A stretch of DNA of 64,000 nt, from assembly GCA_027623235.1 (NCBI GenBank), contig JAQBVJ010000007.1, positions 38,876 through 102,875 on the forward strand, read 5' to 3'. The notes beneath the pieces are model-generated. The model was given only the letters and a program-made list of their open reading frames with translations, was not told where the DNA came from and did no database searches. This stretch comes from Planctomycetota bacterium. Lineage in GTDB: Bacteria > Planctomycetota > Planctomycetia > Planctomycetales > Planctomycetaceae. Positions 1 to 8,569 of this stretch are shown in pieces (position 1 is the first letter of the stretch; every line of letters starts with the position of its first letter). The position numbers and the translations under genes are program-made.

Positions 1-1949
1 GAATTGCCCGCGCCTCGCCCCGGCCCGTGGAAGTCGGCAGACGCCGTGGCCGAAGCGGCACCGGTCGGTCCGTCATCGATCAATCCAAAAATCGTCTGCG
101 ATCCTTCGTCCGCATTGATGACCCATTCGGCCAGCGACAGCACCGCGTCCCGCGCGTCGCGGTTCCCGGTCTGCCAGTAGTAAAACAGCAGGCCGGTTGT
201 GTAGTTGTGCTCGTCGCTGGGGCCGCCGCCGTACGGCCGGCCGGGCTTCGCATTCGCCGCCGAGTACGTTCGGTGCGAGCACGTTCCCGCGTCGGTGTAG
301 TGATCGGTGTGCCAGAACAGGCCGCCGTTGTAGCAGCCTCGATCCTGCTTGGTGTGGTAAATGTCGATGTCGATCACGTGGCGGGCGAGCGGGTCAAACA
401 GGTCGACCCACCGCGTGTCTCCAGTCCGGGCAAACTGCAGCAGCCCGGCGTAGACCATGTCAAACTGGTTGTTGTAGTGGGAGATGATCGGCGTCTCGGC
501 CGGGAAATACTGCTGCTCATGATCGGCCCAGACCTCGCCGAAATTCCGCCAGCCGAATTCGTCGATGACATCCCGCCGCGCGAGCAGCGAGTTTTCGCCA
601 GCGATCGCAGCGTCACCAAGCGATCGGACCTCGCCATGAGGATCGACCGAAGCCGGACAGAAATACGGAAGTGCTTTTGTCTGCTCGTGCCAGTCCGGAG
701 GCACGCTGACTCGCACGTCCGAAGGCGGCAAGTTCGTATCCTCCCCCTTCCGGGGAGAAGGGACGTTGCCAAGCCACAAGGAGATTGCGTGCGTTTTCTG
801 TTCGCCGCCCTGGAGCTCGAAGAGGTCGTCCCAGTCCGCTGGGAACAGGCCGAGTCGGATTGAAGTGGAGTCCGCCTCGATCGACTTCGGAAACTGCTGC
901 CAGAACTCCGGCAAAGCAACTGTCAGCGACGAGGTTTCTTTGATCAGCCGGACGGTTGGATTCGCGTGGTCGCCGCGCGACGACCCACCGGCCCACTCGG
1001 CCTGGTAACCTCGAAAACGGCACGGCACCCGGCCTTCCGCGTTGACGTGGGTTCGGCTCTGCCAGTTTTCGCGACCGCTGGAATCCTGGTAAATCTTCAC
1101 CGAGTCAGCCGTCGTCCATTCGGAATCGGCTTCAATCTGGAAGGCGAGCGACGAGTCCGTGTTGTCGCCGCCGGAGTCGACGATCGCCTCGAACGATTGA
1201 AATGAGAACGAGCCGGCGTCGCCCAGGTCCCAGAGTCCGCCGCTATGTCGGGCTCGGTTTGAGTTGCGAAGTCTCACGTCGAGTTTGACTCGCCCCGTCC
1301 CGCGGAAGGTGCTGATTCGGGCGAGAAACCGGATCCCGGAGCAGCCGGGAAACGTGCCCTCAATAGTCCGCGTCCAGCGAACCGGGCCTTCCGTTTCGGA
1401 GATCGATCGGCCGAGTTTCGCAGTGACAAGTCTTCCGTCTTTTGTCGTCAGTACAAATCGAATGGCCGCCGCCGCGTCGCCGCGTCTGAATGTCAGGCGG
1501 CCATTTTCCAATGACAGCGACAGGTCTTCGCCTGAGAACTCCAGGCCAGGTGGCGAGGGCGAAGTGGCTTCGTCGAGCAGCAGGACGGGCCACTGCGTTC
1601 TGCCGACTTCGGCTTCCGGTGCGACAAAGTCCAGCAGGCCCCAGCGAAGGCTGGTGTCGGACCAGCGAGACAGCGGTGTGACCTGAAGCGGCACCGACTG
1701 GCCGGACGGATCGACGAGACAGAACCGGGCCGCGTCTTTGACCAGGCCGCGCGGAAAGTCCAGGCCGAATGTCACAGCGACACGCTGTTGTGTGTCTTCG
1801 CTCGACAGAGTGAGCGACGTCAGCACCCGACCTTCCGGGGTCCGTAGGTCCGGCTCTGCCTGACGGCGTAAGGCTTCTGCGCGAAGGATCGATTTGGCGT
1901 CGCGATCCGGTTTGACTTCGTCAGGCACAGGCTGACCTACGGTATTCAT
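1..1949 (-). CDS. PcRGLX/YetA-like (exo-rhamnogalacturonan lyase family) protein, 3' end cut by window
   Basis: An uninterrupted minus-strand frame starts at the ATG at 1949 and runs off the left edge after about 649 codons. The N-terminal 110 residues read as the RIFT-barrel start of the PcRGLX/YetA family, with FPRGLVKDAARFCLVDPSG followed by a 'plQv.pLsrWsDtSlrWgLldF' pattern. The later part has alpha/alpha-barrel motifs such as HYNNQFDMVYAGLLQFA and GGGPSDEHNYTTGLLFYY. Family members cleave or bind uronic-acid polysaccharides. There is no signal peptide, so a cytoplasmic role is inferred. The start overlaps the stop of the upstream glycosyltransferase by ATGA, which makes this the last visible gene of a polysaccharide operon. 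An intergenic-type repeat (741-764) is embedded in frame. The family call is fairly firm but the substrate is unknown. Confidence 0.72.
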   Translation of the reverse strand, partial: MNTVGQPVPDEVKPDRDAKSILRAEALRRQAEPDLRTPEGRVLTSLTLSSEDTQQRVAVTFGLDFPRGLVKDAARFCLVDPSGQSVPLQVTPLSRWSDTSLRWGLLDFVAPEAEVGRTQWPVLLLDEATSPSPPGLEFSGEDLSLSLENGRLTFRRGDAAAAIRFVLTTKDGRLVTAKLGRSISETEGPVRWTRTIEGTFPGCSGIRFLARISTFRGTGRVKLDVRLRNSNRARHSGGLWDLGDAGSFSFQSFEAIVDSGGDNTDSSLAFQIEADSEWTTADSVKIYQDSSGRENWQSRTHVNAEGRVPCRFRGYQAEWAGGSSRGDHANPTVRLIKETSSLTVALPEFWQQFPKSIEADSTSIRLGLFPADWDDLFELQGGEQKTHAISLWLGNVPSPRKGEDTNLPPSDVRVSVPPDWHEQTKALPYFCPASVDPHGEVRSLGDAAIAGENSLLARRDVIDEFGWRNFGEVWADHEQQYFPAETPIISHYNNQFDMVYAGLLQFARTGDTRWVDLFDPLARHVIDIDIYHTKQDRGCYNGGLFWHTDHYTDAGTCSHRTYSAANAKPGRPYGGGPSDEHNYTTGLLFYYWQTGNRDARDAVLSLAEWVINADEGSQTIFGLIDDGPTGAASATASADFHGPGRGAGN

Positions 1950-3136
1950 GCCAGGACTCCTTGCTTTTCTGGGGTGAGCTCTGGCACGTCAATGTCGAAC
2001 AGGCGGGCGGCCTGCCTGGTCAGCGCGGTCCAGTCGAAATTGTTGACGGCCCATGGTCGGGCGGCCTGTCCCATTTTCTGCAACTCGTCCGGGGCGAGCA
2101 GCAGTCGCGTGACCGCTTCGGCTACCTGTTCGGGGGTGTCGCACGGCGTGACGATGCCGGTTTCGCCGGGGATCATTGTTTCCCGCGTGCCTCCTGACGC
2201 ACCGGCAAGGACCGGTCGGCCGCAGGCCTGCGCTTCGAGCAGCACCATTCCGAAACCTTCGATGTCCTCTCCGACCTGGCGGTTCGGCAGAGCGAACAGG
2301 TCGCACTGCTGGTAGCAGCGGATCATGTCGTCGTCCGAGACCTCACCCAGAAACTGCACGTGACCCTCAACGTGATTCTCCCGGGCGAGCTGTTCGAGCG
2401 ACTTCCGCTCGGCACCGTCACCGATAATCGCGAACAGTACGTCCGGCAGGGCCTCGACGATTTCGGGGAGAGCACGAATCATCATGTCGTGCCCTTTACG
2501 TTTCTGCAGACGGCCCACGGTGAGCACGACTGTGCGGTTGCTCCAGCCGATCTGCCTGCGTGCCGCCTCGTCGCGAGCCGCCGGCGCGAATCGCGATGTG
2601 TCGACGCCCGGATGCAGAACCTGCACCTGGCTTGCCGGCACCCGCCAGTTTTCGGTGAGTATTCGAGCTGTGTTTTCGCTGTTGGCGATGAGGGTTTCCG
2701 ATTGTGCGAGAATTCGACGGACCATCCAGGACAGCTCGCGACTGGTGGCGGCCGACGTGACATCCTCGCCGTGGATGTAGCAGACGTAAGGGATTTTCAT
2801 GAGCCTCTTCATGAGGTACGCCAGCCAGCCTTCGGGGAGGCAGCGACCGCAGTGGATCGCCGTGACGTTTTCCTGCCGGACAATCCGGCGCAGCTGTTGG
2901 AACAGTCCCCAGCACGACCGCAGCGCATGCCAGCTGCGAATGCCCCAGGTGTCCATCGCCAGCGGGAGGCGTCGCACATCCAGATTGTGAGTCGCGTCGA
3001 ACTCGGCCGCCGCCGCGTGCTGGCCAGCCGCGATCACAAAACGATCGGCTGGCAGACGGCTGTAGACCTCCCACAGCCAGCGGCCACTGCCACCATTTTC
3101 CGGCGGAAAGATTTCACTCAGCAGAAGCGTTTTCAT
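1946..3136 (-). CDS. GT4-family glycosyltransferase
   Basis: This protein of about 396 residues is a GT-B fold, family 4 retaining glycosyltransferase. It would transfer a sugar from a nucleotide donor during assembly of an exopolysaccharide or glycolipid at the cytoplasmic face of the membrane. The N-terminus has the acceptor-domain glycine loop (SEIFPPENGGSGRW). The C-terminal donor domain has LTVGRLQKRKGHD and the EGFGMVLLEAQA motif, whose paired Glu residues are typical of GT4. The open frame extends upstream to 3361, but the ATG at 3136 fits the family N-terminus and avoids overlap with the flippase gene. No clear ribosome-binding site precedes it. It lies 89 bp after the flippase gene and overlaps the next gene by ATGA. 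Confidence 0.9.
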   Translation of the reverse strand: MKTLLLSEIFPPENGGSGRWLWEVYSRLPADRFVIAAGQHAAAAEFDATHNLDVRRLPLAMDTWGIRSWHALRSCWGLFQQLRRIVRQENVTAIHCGRCLPEGWLAYLMKRLMKIPYVCYIHGEDVTSAATSRELSWMVRRILAQSETLIANSENTARILTENWRVPASQVQVLHPGVDTSRFAPAARDEAARRQIGWSNRTVVLTVGRLQKRKGHDMMIRALPEIVEALPDVLFAIIGDGAERKSLEQLARENHVEGHVQFLGEVSDDDMIRCYQQCDLFALPNRQVGEDIEGFGMVLLEAQACGRPVLAGASGGTRETMIPGETGIVTPCDTPEQVAEAVTRLLLAPDELQKMGQAARPWAVNNFDWTALTRQAARLFDIDVPELTPEKQGVLA

Positions 3137-3225
3137 TGTTGAATGTCGTTTGAGTTGTTGCTGGAAGAGTTTTCTCGAGTTGCTCGCGATTCGGGTGACT
3201 CTTGCGAATTTGCTTCGGACCTTTC

Positions 3226-4740
3226 CTATGTTGCCGCCGCGGGCTCCGTTTTTGTGCGTCGGATCCGTCGACGTATCCGCTCGCCAAGCTGACCTCCGAG
3301 TTTGTCCGCGACGATTTCCAGAATGGGATTCATGACCGGTTTCAACAGAATTCCGCACCACGCGGTTGTTGCCAGCCCGGCAACAAGAAGCTGCGTCGGC
3401 AGCGACAGACCAGGCAGAACCAGGAATCTCACCACGAGATAAGTCATCGCGACGCCGATGCTGACTCCCAGCAGACGGGCGAACGGATAGGGGTAGCGAT
3501 CGAATGAGCGGTAGCGGTACAGACCAACGAATGAGAAGGTGCCGTACGTGGCGACGCTCGACCAGGCGGCTCCGGCGGCACCGAATCGCGGTACAAGGAG
3601 CAGGTTGAGCACCACGTTCACGACGACGCCGGCGATCGACACCGGAATCAAAGCGGCCGTCCGCTTCGCCAGCAGTGCCGGCACGCTGAACTGCTGGTGC
3701 ATGGCGTACAGCATGTAGGCCAGCAGGATGATCGGAATCAGGTCAACGGCCTGGCTGTACTCGCCGGGAGTCAGCAGCGGCAGCAGCGGGTACGCGAACA
3801 ACGATGCGGCCAGCGTCAAAATCAACAGGGCATAGGTGAAGTACTCGTAAACACGCGCGTAGTTTTTCTGCGGCTCGGGCTCATCCGCCATCTCATACAT
3901 CACGACATTCCAGATCGCCGAAAACGGAATGAGGAACAGCATGTTGACGGCCTGGCCGATCTTATAGGCCAGCGAATAAACACCGACCTCAGACAGTCCG
4001 GCATAGTGCTTCAGGAAGTACCGATCGGCCTCGTGCATCAGTAGAGACAGCAGCGCGGTGACGATCAGTGGCGAGCCGAATCCCAGCTGCCGCCGCAGCA
4101 GTGCCGAGTCAAACAGGAACCCGCGAAGCGTCTTCGCAAAAATGCTCACCAGAACGAGCATATTCAAAGCGGCCGCGATCAGATTGCCGATCAGCAACCC
4201 CTCGACCCCCATGTCCAGCCCGACCAGGAACCACACGTTGAGGCCGATGTTCAGCAGTAATCGTCCGAACGAGACCACGACAAAAACGCCGGACCACTTT
4301 CGAACTCGCAGCCAGGTTTCGACCAGCGAGGCGATCGTGTTGCACCACAACGTCGAGACGGCGAGCAGGTAGAAAAACGCTCCGTCCCCGACACTCGGGT
4401 CGAGCGTCAGCTCGGCGAGCAGACCGCGGCACAGGATCATCGGCGTGACAATCAGCGATGCGCACACGACGACCCACGAGAACCCGGTCCACCAGGCACG
4501 TCGCTCGGCGTTTTCGGTTTGATCCTCGAAGTGAAAACGCACGACCGCCTGAGCGACGCCGCCGCCGATCAGGATCGCCAGGATGCCCGCCGTCAGATCG
4601 AGAATCGCGACGCAGCCGTAATCGCTGGTACTCAGGCACCGCGTGTAAAGCGGCAGCAGAAGCACGGATGCGAACCGGCTGACGATCTGGCCGATGCCGT
4701 AAATCGACGAATGTTTGACGAGGTCTTTGACGGACTTCAT
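3226..4740 (-). CDS. Polysaccharide flippase, Wzx/MOP superfamily
   Basis: This 504-residue integral membrane protein has about 12-14 hydrophobic segments and starts MKSVKDLVKHSSIYGIGQIV, the usual opening of Wzx-type flippases. It would translocate lipid-linked oligosaccharide units across the inner membrane. The ATG at 4740 was chosen over the upstream one at 4803 because it overlaps the FemAB stop by ATGA and starts right at the conserved N-terminal amphipathic helix. The C-terminal 30 residues are strongly basic (RIRRRIRRTKTE) and probably cytoplasmic. Its place between FemAB and two glycosyltransferases fits an exopolysaccharide assembly operon. The exact cargo cannot be read from the sequence. 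Confidence 0.9.
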   Translation of the reverse strand: MKSVKDLVKHSSIYGIGQIVSRFASVLLLPLYTRCLSTSDYGCVAILDLTAGILAILIGGGVAQAVVRFHFEDQTENAERRAWWTGFSWVVVCASLIVTPMILCRGLLAELTLDPSVGDGAFFYLLAVSTLWCNTIASLVETWLRVRKWSGVFVVVSFGRLLLNIGLNVWFLVGLDMGVEGLLIGNLIAAALNMLVLVSIFAKTLRGFLFDSALLRRQLGFGSPLIVTALLSLLMHEADRYFLKHYAGLSEVGVYSLAYKIGQAVNMLFLIPFSAIWNVVMYEMADEPEPQKNYARVYEYFTYALLILTLAASLFAYPLLPLLTPGEYSQAVDLIPIILLAYMLYAMHQQFSVPALLAKRTAALIPVSIAGVVVNVVLNLLLVPRFGAAGAAWSSVATYGTFSFVGLYRYRSFDRYPYPFARLLGVSIGVAMTYLVVRFLVLPGLSLPTQLLVAGLATTAWCGILLKPVMNPILEIVADKLGGQLGERIRRRIRRTKTEPAAAT

Positions 4741-5792
4741 GGAATCCCCCGCACGATCGAGGGACCAATCACCTGCGTCAGCCACACCGGCAGCTTTTGC
4801 CAACTGCGGATCATCAGATCAAACTTGCCCGAATTCGGCCGCATGTCGGTCGCCGATCCTTCGCGGACGTAGTGCTGCCAGACGGCCGGCGACTCCTTCG
4901 CACCCCACTGAGCCTTGAACCGGTACGTGCCGCCGCCTTTCGAGCTGCGTCCGAAATCGAAAACGCTCTGGCCTCGCTCGATCGCGCGGCTGAGCAGGGT
5001 CCAGTAGAGAAGCATGTTCGCGCTGGTCGAGTTGAACTCGCGAAGAGAACTCGCGCTGGGCACCTCGGTCACACCGGGTCCGTGAACGAGCAGTCCGGAT
5101 GCGATTGCCTTTCCGTCGAGCCGCACACAGCACAGCTCGGCATCGTGCGGGAACTCGTCGAGAATTGACGCGAACAGTTTTCGCGAAAACGGCGGCGTGC
5201 CCAGGTCGCGCATGTTCCGGCAGAAGATCGAATAGAACTCGCCAAGCAGTTCGTGTCTGCCCCAGTGAACGGTCAGCGACTCATCGTTGAGCGGCTTCCG
5301 AACTTGGCTGCGGAGTTTGGATTTGAGGCCGTCCCACAACTCATCGGCCGTGCCGGGCAACTCAAGCCGCATGTGAACTTTGTCGGTGACGGCAAGTTCC
5401 AGCTTGTCGTGCTCAACCGGTTTTTCGTGCCGCAATTCGAGGTACCGCACGTCGAGCTCGTCCGCAAACTCGACCGCGCGATCGACGAGTGCCCGCTCGA
5501 CTTCCGGAGAATCGGCAACGATGCCGGACGAATTGAGGTAGGGCAGGCTGACCAGAAACTTCCCGAAGAGCTTTGACTTCACGAACGCAAGCGGCAGCAC
5601 GCCCGTCAAGTCGCTTCCCTGTCGAGCCTGAAGGCAAACCGTTTCGTGCTGCAGCCCGGTCTGAAGAACACGCAGCCACTCGGCCCGCTGATAAAAACCG
5701 GGGTGGCCTTTTGCTTCGAGGTATGGCGTCCAGGCGGAAGGAGCGGCAGTGAGCTCGACCTGAACTGTGGTCGTGGTTTTGGTTTCGCGCAC
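4737..5792 (-). CDS. FemAB-like protein, XrtA/PEP-CTERM-associated type
   Basis: This 351-residue protein has a tandem-GNAT (FemAB) fold. Motifs seen include GFYQRAEWLRVL near residue 32, SKLRSQVRKPL near 180, a segment around FSRKLFASILDEFP, and the C-terminal block VFDFGRSSKGGGTYRFKAQWG. These match the FemAB-related subfamily found beside exosortase/EPS loci. Known FemAB proteins use aminoacyl-tRNA to add amino acids; for this subfamily the acceptor is unknown and a role in decorating an envelope polymer is inferred. The start is GTG at 5792. It sits 64 bp after a glycosyltransferase and overlaps the flippase start by ATGA, so all are probably co-transcribed. No exosortase or PEP-CTERM protein is visible in the window. 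Confidence 0.85.
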   Translation of the reverse strand: MRETKTTTTVQVELTAAPSAWTPYLEAKGHPGFYQRAEWLRVLQTGLQHETVCLQARQGSDLTGVLPLAFVKSKLFGKFLVSLPYLNSSGIVADSPEVERALVDRAVEFADELDVRYLELRHEKPVEHDKLELAVTDKVHMRLELPGTADELWDGLKSKLRSQVRKPLNDESLTVHWGRHELLGEFYSIFCRNMRDLGTPPFSRKLFASILDEFPHDAELCCVRLDGKAIASGLLVHGPGVTEVPSASSLREFNSTSANMLLYWTLLSRAIERGQSVFDFGRSSKGGGTYRFKAQWGAKESPAVWQHYVREGSATDMRPNSGKFDLMIRSWQKLPVWLTQVIGPSIVRGIP

Positions 5793-5849
5793 TGTAGCTC
5801 GAAGCGCGAGCGAGAGGGCCGAGCCTGTGCCACCCTTCGCAGGTGCAGT

Positions 5850-5906
5850 CTCCCCCTCATCCGGCCTTCGGCCACCTTCTCCCCCCCCAAAGGGGAGAAG
5901 GGACGG
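5850..5906. repeat. Palindromic intergenic-type repeat overlapping a gene end
   Basis: The plus strand carries CCTTCTCCCC (5875-5884) and its complement GGGGAGAAGG (5892-5901) around a short spacer, next to a second palindrome GGCCTTCGGCC (5863-5873). A related block (GGGGAGAAGGGAC) lies at 752-764 inside the first gene of the window. Such mobile-looking hairpins are scattered through planctomycete genomes. Here it supplies the C-terminus and stop codon of the glycosyltransferase. Confidence 0.7.
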
Positions 5907-7053
5907 GATTCCGGTTTAGGATGTCGTCGTAGACGGCGACCATTTTCTGCATTCGCGTTTCGAAGCTGTACCGCGCCTCGACTGTGGCGAGGCCGTTGGT
6001 TGAAAGCTGCTCGGCCAGCGCTGCGTTGTTGAGGATTCGCGTGAAGGCCAGCGTCAGACCGTCAGCGTCGTCCGGTGAGACCAGCAGCGCATCGTGCTCG
6101 TCCGAGACGACGCGCGGGATGCCTCCGACCATGGTCGCTACGACGGGGACTCGGCACGCCAGCGCCTCCAGCAGGACATTCGGAAGTCCCTCGGATCGGC
6201 TGCTGATCGCGAAAACGTCGAGGGCCGCGAAGACGACTCGCGGATCGGCAACGTGGCCGAGCAGCCGAATGCGGTCCGGCTTTTCGGTTGCTTCGATGAG
6301 CGATTCCAGGCGGGCTCGTTTGGGGCCGTCTCCGGCGATGATCAAAGTCGCGTCGGAACCGGACTCGATGAGTTGGTCCACCGACCGGATCAGAACGTCG
6401 AAGGCTTTTTCATTGGAGAGCCGGCCGACACTGCCGATGACCGGCCGGTCGTGCGGGATGCCAAGTTGAGCACACGCTTCCTCACGCGACGGCAGGTTGC
6501 GGTACGCGGCGAGGTCGATCGCGTTTTCGATTTCGCAAAGGCGGCTCAGCGGAACGCCCGCGGTCTGACATTCTCGACGAAGCTGCTCGGAGACGCAGAC
6601 GACCCGGTCGTGACGACGCAACGCGGCCCGGTCGATCGCGTGATAAAATGGTGTCCTGCGCGAACGGACTCCCCAGCCGTGTACGGTCGAGACGAGTTTC
6701 ATGTCGTGTCGCTGCCGCAGCAGCAGGCCGAGGGCGTCGGTCTTGTAGTCGTGCCCGTGCCAGATCGTCACGTTGCGATCGCGGCACAGCTTGAGCAGCT
6801 TTGGCATGATGGACAGGTCCGTCAGGCCACCGTCCGGAATGCCGATCAGTTCGGCGTTGAGCGAAGCCGCGCGGGCTCGAAGTTCCTCGAATCCCGGATC
6901 GTCCTGCGGATAGAGGTACACGCAAACCGCGTCGTACCCGAGCGGCTCAAGAAACCGGGGCGAATTGAGGATCGTTTTGTCGGGGCCACCACCGGTCCCC
7001 GTCACAACTCGAGCGTGAAGGACCGCTGGCCGCTGCGATTGAGAGTCTGTCAC
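5857..7053 (-). CDS. GT4-family glycosyltransferase ending in an intergenic-type repeat
   Basis: This 398-residue GT-B enzyme has an acceptor-domain loop (RVVTGTGGGPDKTILNSPR), the donor-site block GSVGRLSNEKAFDVLI and the EGLPNVLLEALA motif with the expected Glu pair. It would add a sugar to a lipid carrier or growing polysaccharide. Translation starts at GTG (7053) with a GGGA stretch upstream. It is the first gene of the 7.0-1 kb minus-strand operon. The last 17 residues (from NPVPSPLWGG to the stop) are encoded by a palindromic repeat rather than by glycosyltransferase sequence, and the TGA lies inside that repeat. The catalytic domains are complete without this tail. Confidence 0.9.
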   Translation of the reverse strand: MTDSQSQRPAVLHARVVTGTGGGPDKTILNSPRFLEPLGYDAVCVYLYPQDDPGFEELRARAASLNAELIGIPDGGLTDLSIMPKLLKLCRDRNVTIWHGHDYKTDALGLLLRQRHDMKLVSTVHGWGVRSRRTPFYHAIDRAALRRHDRVVCVSEQLRRECQTAGVPLSRLCEIENAIDLAAYRNLPSREEACAQLGIPHDRPVIGSVGRLSNEKAFDVLIRSVDQLIESGSDATLIIAGDGPKRARLESLIEATEKPDRIRLLGHVADPRVVFAALDVFAISSRSEGLPNVLLEALACRVPVVATMVGGIPRVVSDEHDALLVSPDDADGLTLAFTRILNNAALAEQLSTNGLATVEARYSFETRMQKMVAVYDDILNRNPVPSPLWGGRRWPKAG

Positions 7054-7341
7054 TCGACACTTCCCAGAAACACTGGACGAATTCGGGACTCAATGCGCAG
7101 ACTTGGCGCAAAGTCCTCAACGGGATTTACCCCACGGAATGGAGGGGGCAAGCAGGTTTCCCGAAGCCGAGTGAACTTGTGACAGCTAAACGTCACGCGA
7201 CGGGGATCGTCACTGTGGGAGAGGCCTTCGGAGATGCCAGCAGTGACAGGCGGGACGAGTGATGCTGGTTTTTCCGCGTGAATCGGATTGACACATTCGC
7301 GTTGCCGGCCGGCTCGTTGGCCGAATTAGCAGGAGTAGACG

Positions 7342-7889
7342 ATGAGCGGCACTCAGAAAGGCACTCGCATCCGGTCCAGAATCGTGATTGCCGGATGGCC
7401 TCTGTTCCACGTTGCCACGGGACCTGATTTGAGCTCAGGAGAGATTCGCGGTCACGCTCGGGGAATCTTTGCTGTGGGGACATCGCGACGGGAGTTGTCG
7501 CGATCGGCGGAATTGCTCGGGGAATCGTCGCAGTCGGGGGAATTGCCCTGGGCCTGTTCAGCCTGGGTGGTTGCTCGTTCGGTCTCGCCCTGGCCTTTGG
7601 TGGCGTGGCCTGCGGGGTGATCGCGTACGGTGGAGTGGCCATCGGAATTGTCGCGGTGGGCGGTGTTGCCGTGGGAATCGTTGCCCTGGGCGGCACCGCC
7701 ATTGGTCGTTACGCGTTGGGAGACGTGGCTCTGGGAACTCGCATGGTGAGCGCTGCCAGCCAGGATCCCGTTGCCGTGGCGTTCTTTCAGAAGTGGCAGC
7801 CGTACCTGAAATGGGTGTTTCCTCAGCTCGCGGCCGTTTTGGCAAAGTTTGGTGGAGCAGCTGGTGGCGGACTCCCCGGCGCGAACTGA
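7342..7889 (+). pseudogene. Glycine-rich (V/I)A-x-GG repeat membrane protein, broken by a one-base frameshift
   Basis: ATG 7342 follows a good AGGAG (7331-7335). The first frame encodes an opening seen in a small family of repeat proteins (RIVIAGWPLFHVATGPD, then GEIRGHARGIFAVG) and goes off-register at GGGG 7476-7479. From 7479 the -1 frame continues the same protein: GDIATGVVAIGGIARGIVAV, GGIALGLFSLGGCSFGLALA, FGGVACGVIAYGGVAIGIVA, and further repeats to the TGA at 7887. A fifth G would restore one reading frame of about 182 residues with roughly 18 short hydrophobic repeats and a C-terminal tail containing PYLKWVFPQLAAVL. The repeat family is common in planctomycetes and of unknown function. 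This could be a real mutation, a homopolymer sequencing error or, less likely, programmed slippage. Confidence 0.8.
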
Positions 7890-8305
7890 AAGCCGGCAGA
7901 TCTGCCCTGAGTCCTGCCTGCAGAACGGGCCAATCGTGATTTGCGTTTTCTGAAAAACGTGTCGATTCCCGACGAACAGGTTGTGGCCTCGCCGAGTAAC
8001 CAATTGACAAGCAGGTGCCTCGGCGTAAAATGCCTGCTTCCGCTCAGCCCTCCTGCTTTCCGCGGGCGAACAGAGTGGACATCCCAAGTCAGCCTCATCA
8101 GCGACTCGCTTTTCCGCGGATGTCCCAGAAGCCAGCTTCGCCTGAGCTTCCGCTTACTTCATCCTTTCGGGATGCTCCCGTTGAGTGGCTTTCAGTCGTG
8201 GTCTTATCGTCCGTCGTTTTATCGTCCCCACACCGCACGGGTGTCTTGTCCCGCGTGTTCCCGTTTAGAATTGCTGCCGATTCAGCAGATTAAAAGGAGT
8301 TCAAT
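7890..8305. other. 416-bp non-coding stretch upstream of tatA
   Basis: No convincing gene is seen on either strand. The stretch holds a near-consensus promoter at 8004-8031, so the RNA reaching the tatA start would have a leader of roughly 270 nt. A short direct repeat (TTATCGTCC, twice near 8205-8225) lies within that leader. Confidence 0.5.
8004..8031 (+). promoter_or_regulatory. Candidate sigma-70 type promoter for the tatA genes
   Basis: TTGACA (8004-8009) is separated by 16 bp from TAAAAT (8026-8031), a 6/6 and 5/6 match to the general bacterial consensus. It points toward the two tatA genes. Planctomycete promoters often diverge from consensus, so this match stands out, but transcription is not shown. 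Confidence 0.45.
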
Positions 8306-8479
8306 ATGCCTGGTGTTCCTGGGCCGGTTCAGATCATCATTTTCCTGGTGATTATCCTTCTGTTGTTCGGCAAACGGCTTCCCGGAGCCATGCGGTCGCT
8401 CGGGTCGAGCGTAACCGAGTTCAAAAAAGGAACCCGCGAGGCGGAAGAAGACGATTCAGACGACCGCGACAAACAGTGA
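8306..8479 (+). CDS. tatA: Twin-arginine translocase subunit TatA/TatE (57 aa)
   Basis: This small gene starts at ATG 8306 after AAAAGGAG (8292-8299) and encodes 57 residues. One N-terminal membrane helix (VQIIIFLVIILLLFGKRLPG) is followed by the amphipathic helix typical of TatA, including LGSSVTEFKKGTREAEE, and an acidic tail. The FGKRLP hinge between the two helices is the family hallmark. TatA oligomers form the protein-conducting part of the Tat pathway, which exports folded proteins. The DUF1501 proteins in this window carry Tat-like leaders and are plausible clients. A second tatA-type gene lies 90 bp downstream. No tatB- or tatC-like gene is seen nearby. Confidence 0.9.
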   Translation: MPGVPGPVQIIIFLVIILLLFGKRLPGAMRSLGSSVTEFKKGTREAEEDDSDDRDKQ

Positions 8480-8569
8480 CAAAATAGCCCGTTGATGAAT
8501 TGGCCGTTGAGCCAGCTCAACGATTTCCAATCGACCATTCAGGAATCAGTTCAGTCTGAGAGGTGATCC

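Noticed and set aside
27..863. Long plus-strand frame at the left edge (278 codons).
   Set aside because: It lies opposite the better-supported minus-strand lyase-like gene, has an Arg/Val-rich composition typical of an antisense shadow, and lacks a ribosome-binding site.
2360..3142. Plus-strand frame of 260 codons across the first glycosyltransferase gene.
   Set aside because: Exact antisense shadow of a clear GT4 gene with no independent start or motif.
7941..8351. Plus-strand frame of 136 codons before tatA.
   Set aside because: It overlaps the tatA start in another frame, lacks a ribosome-binding site and has no recognisable domain.
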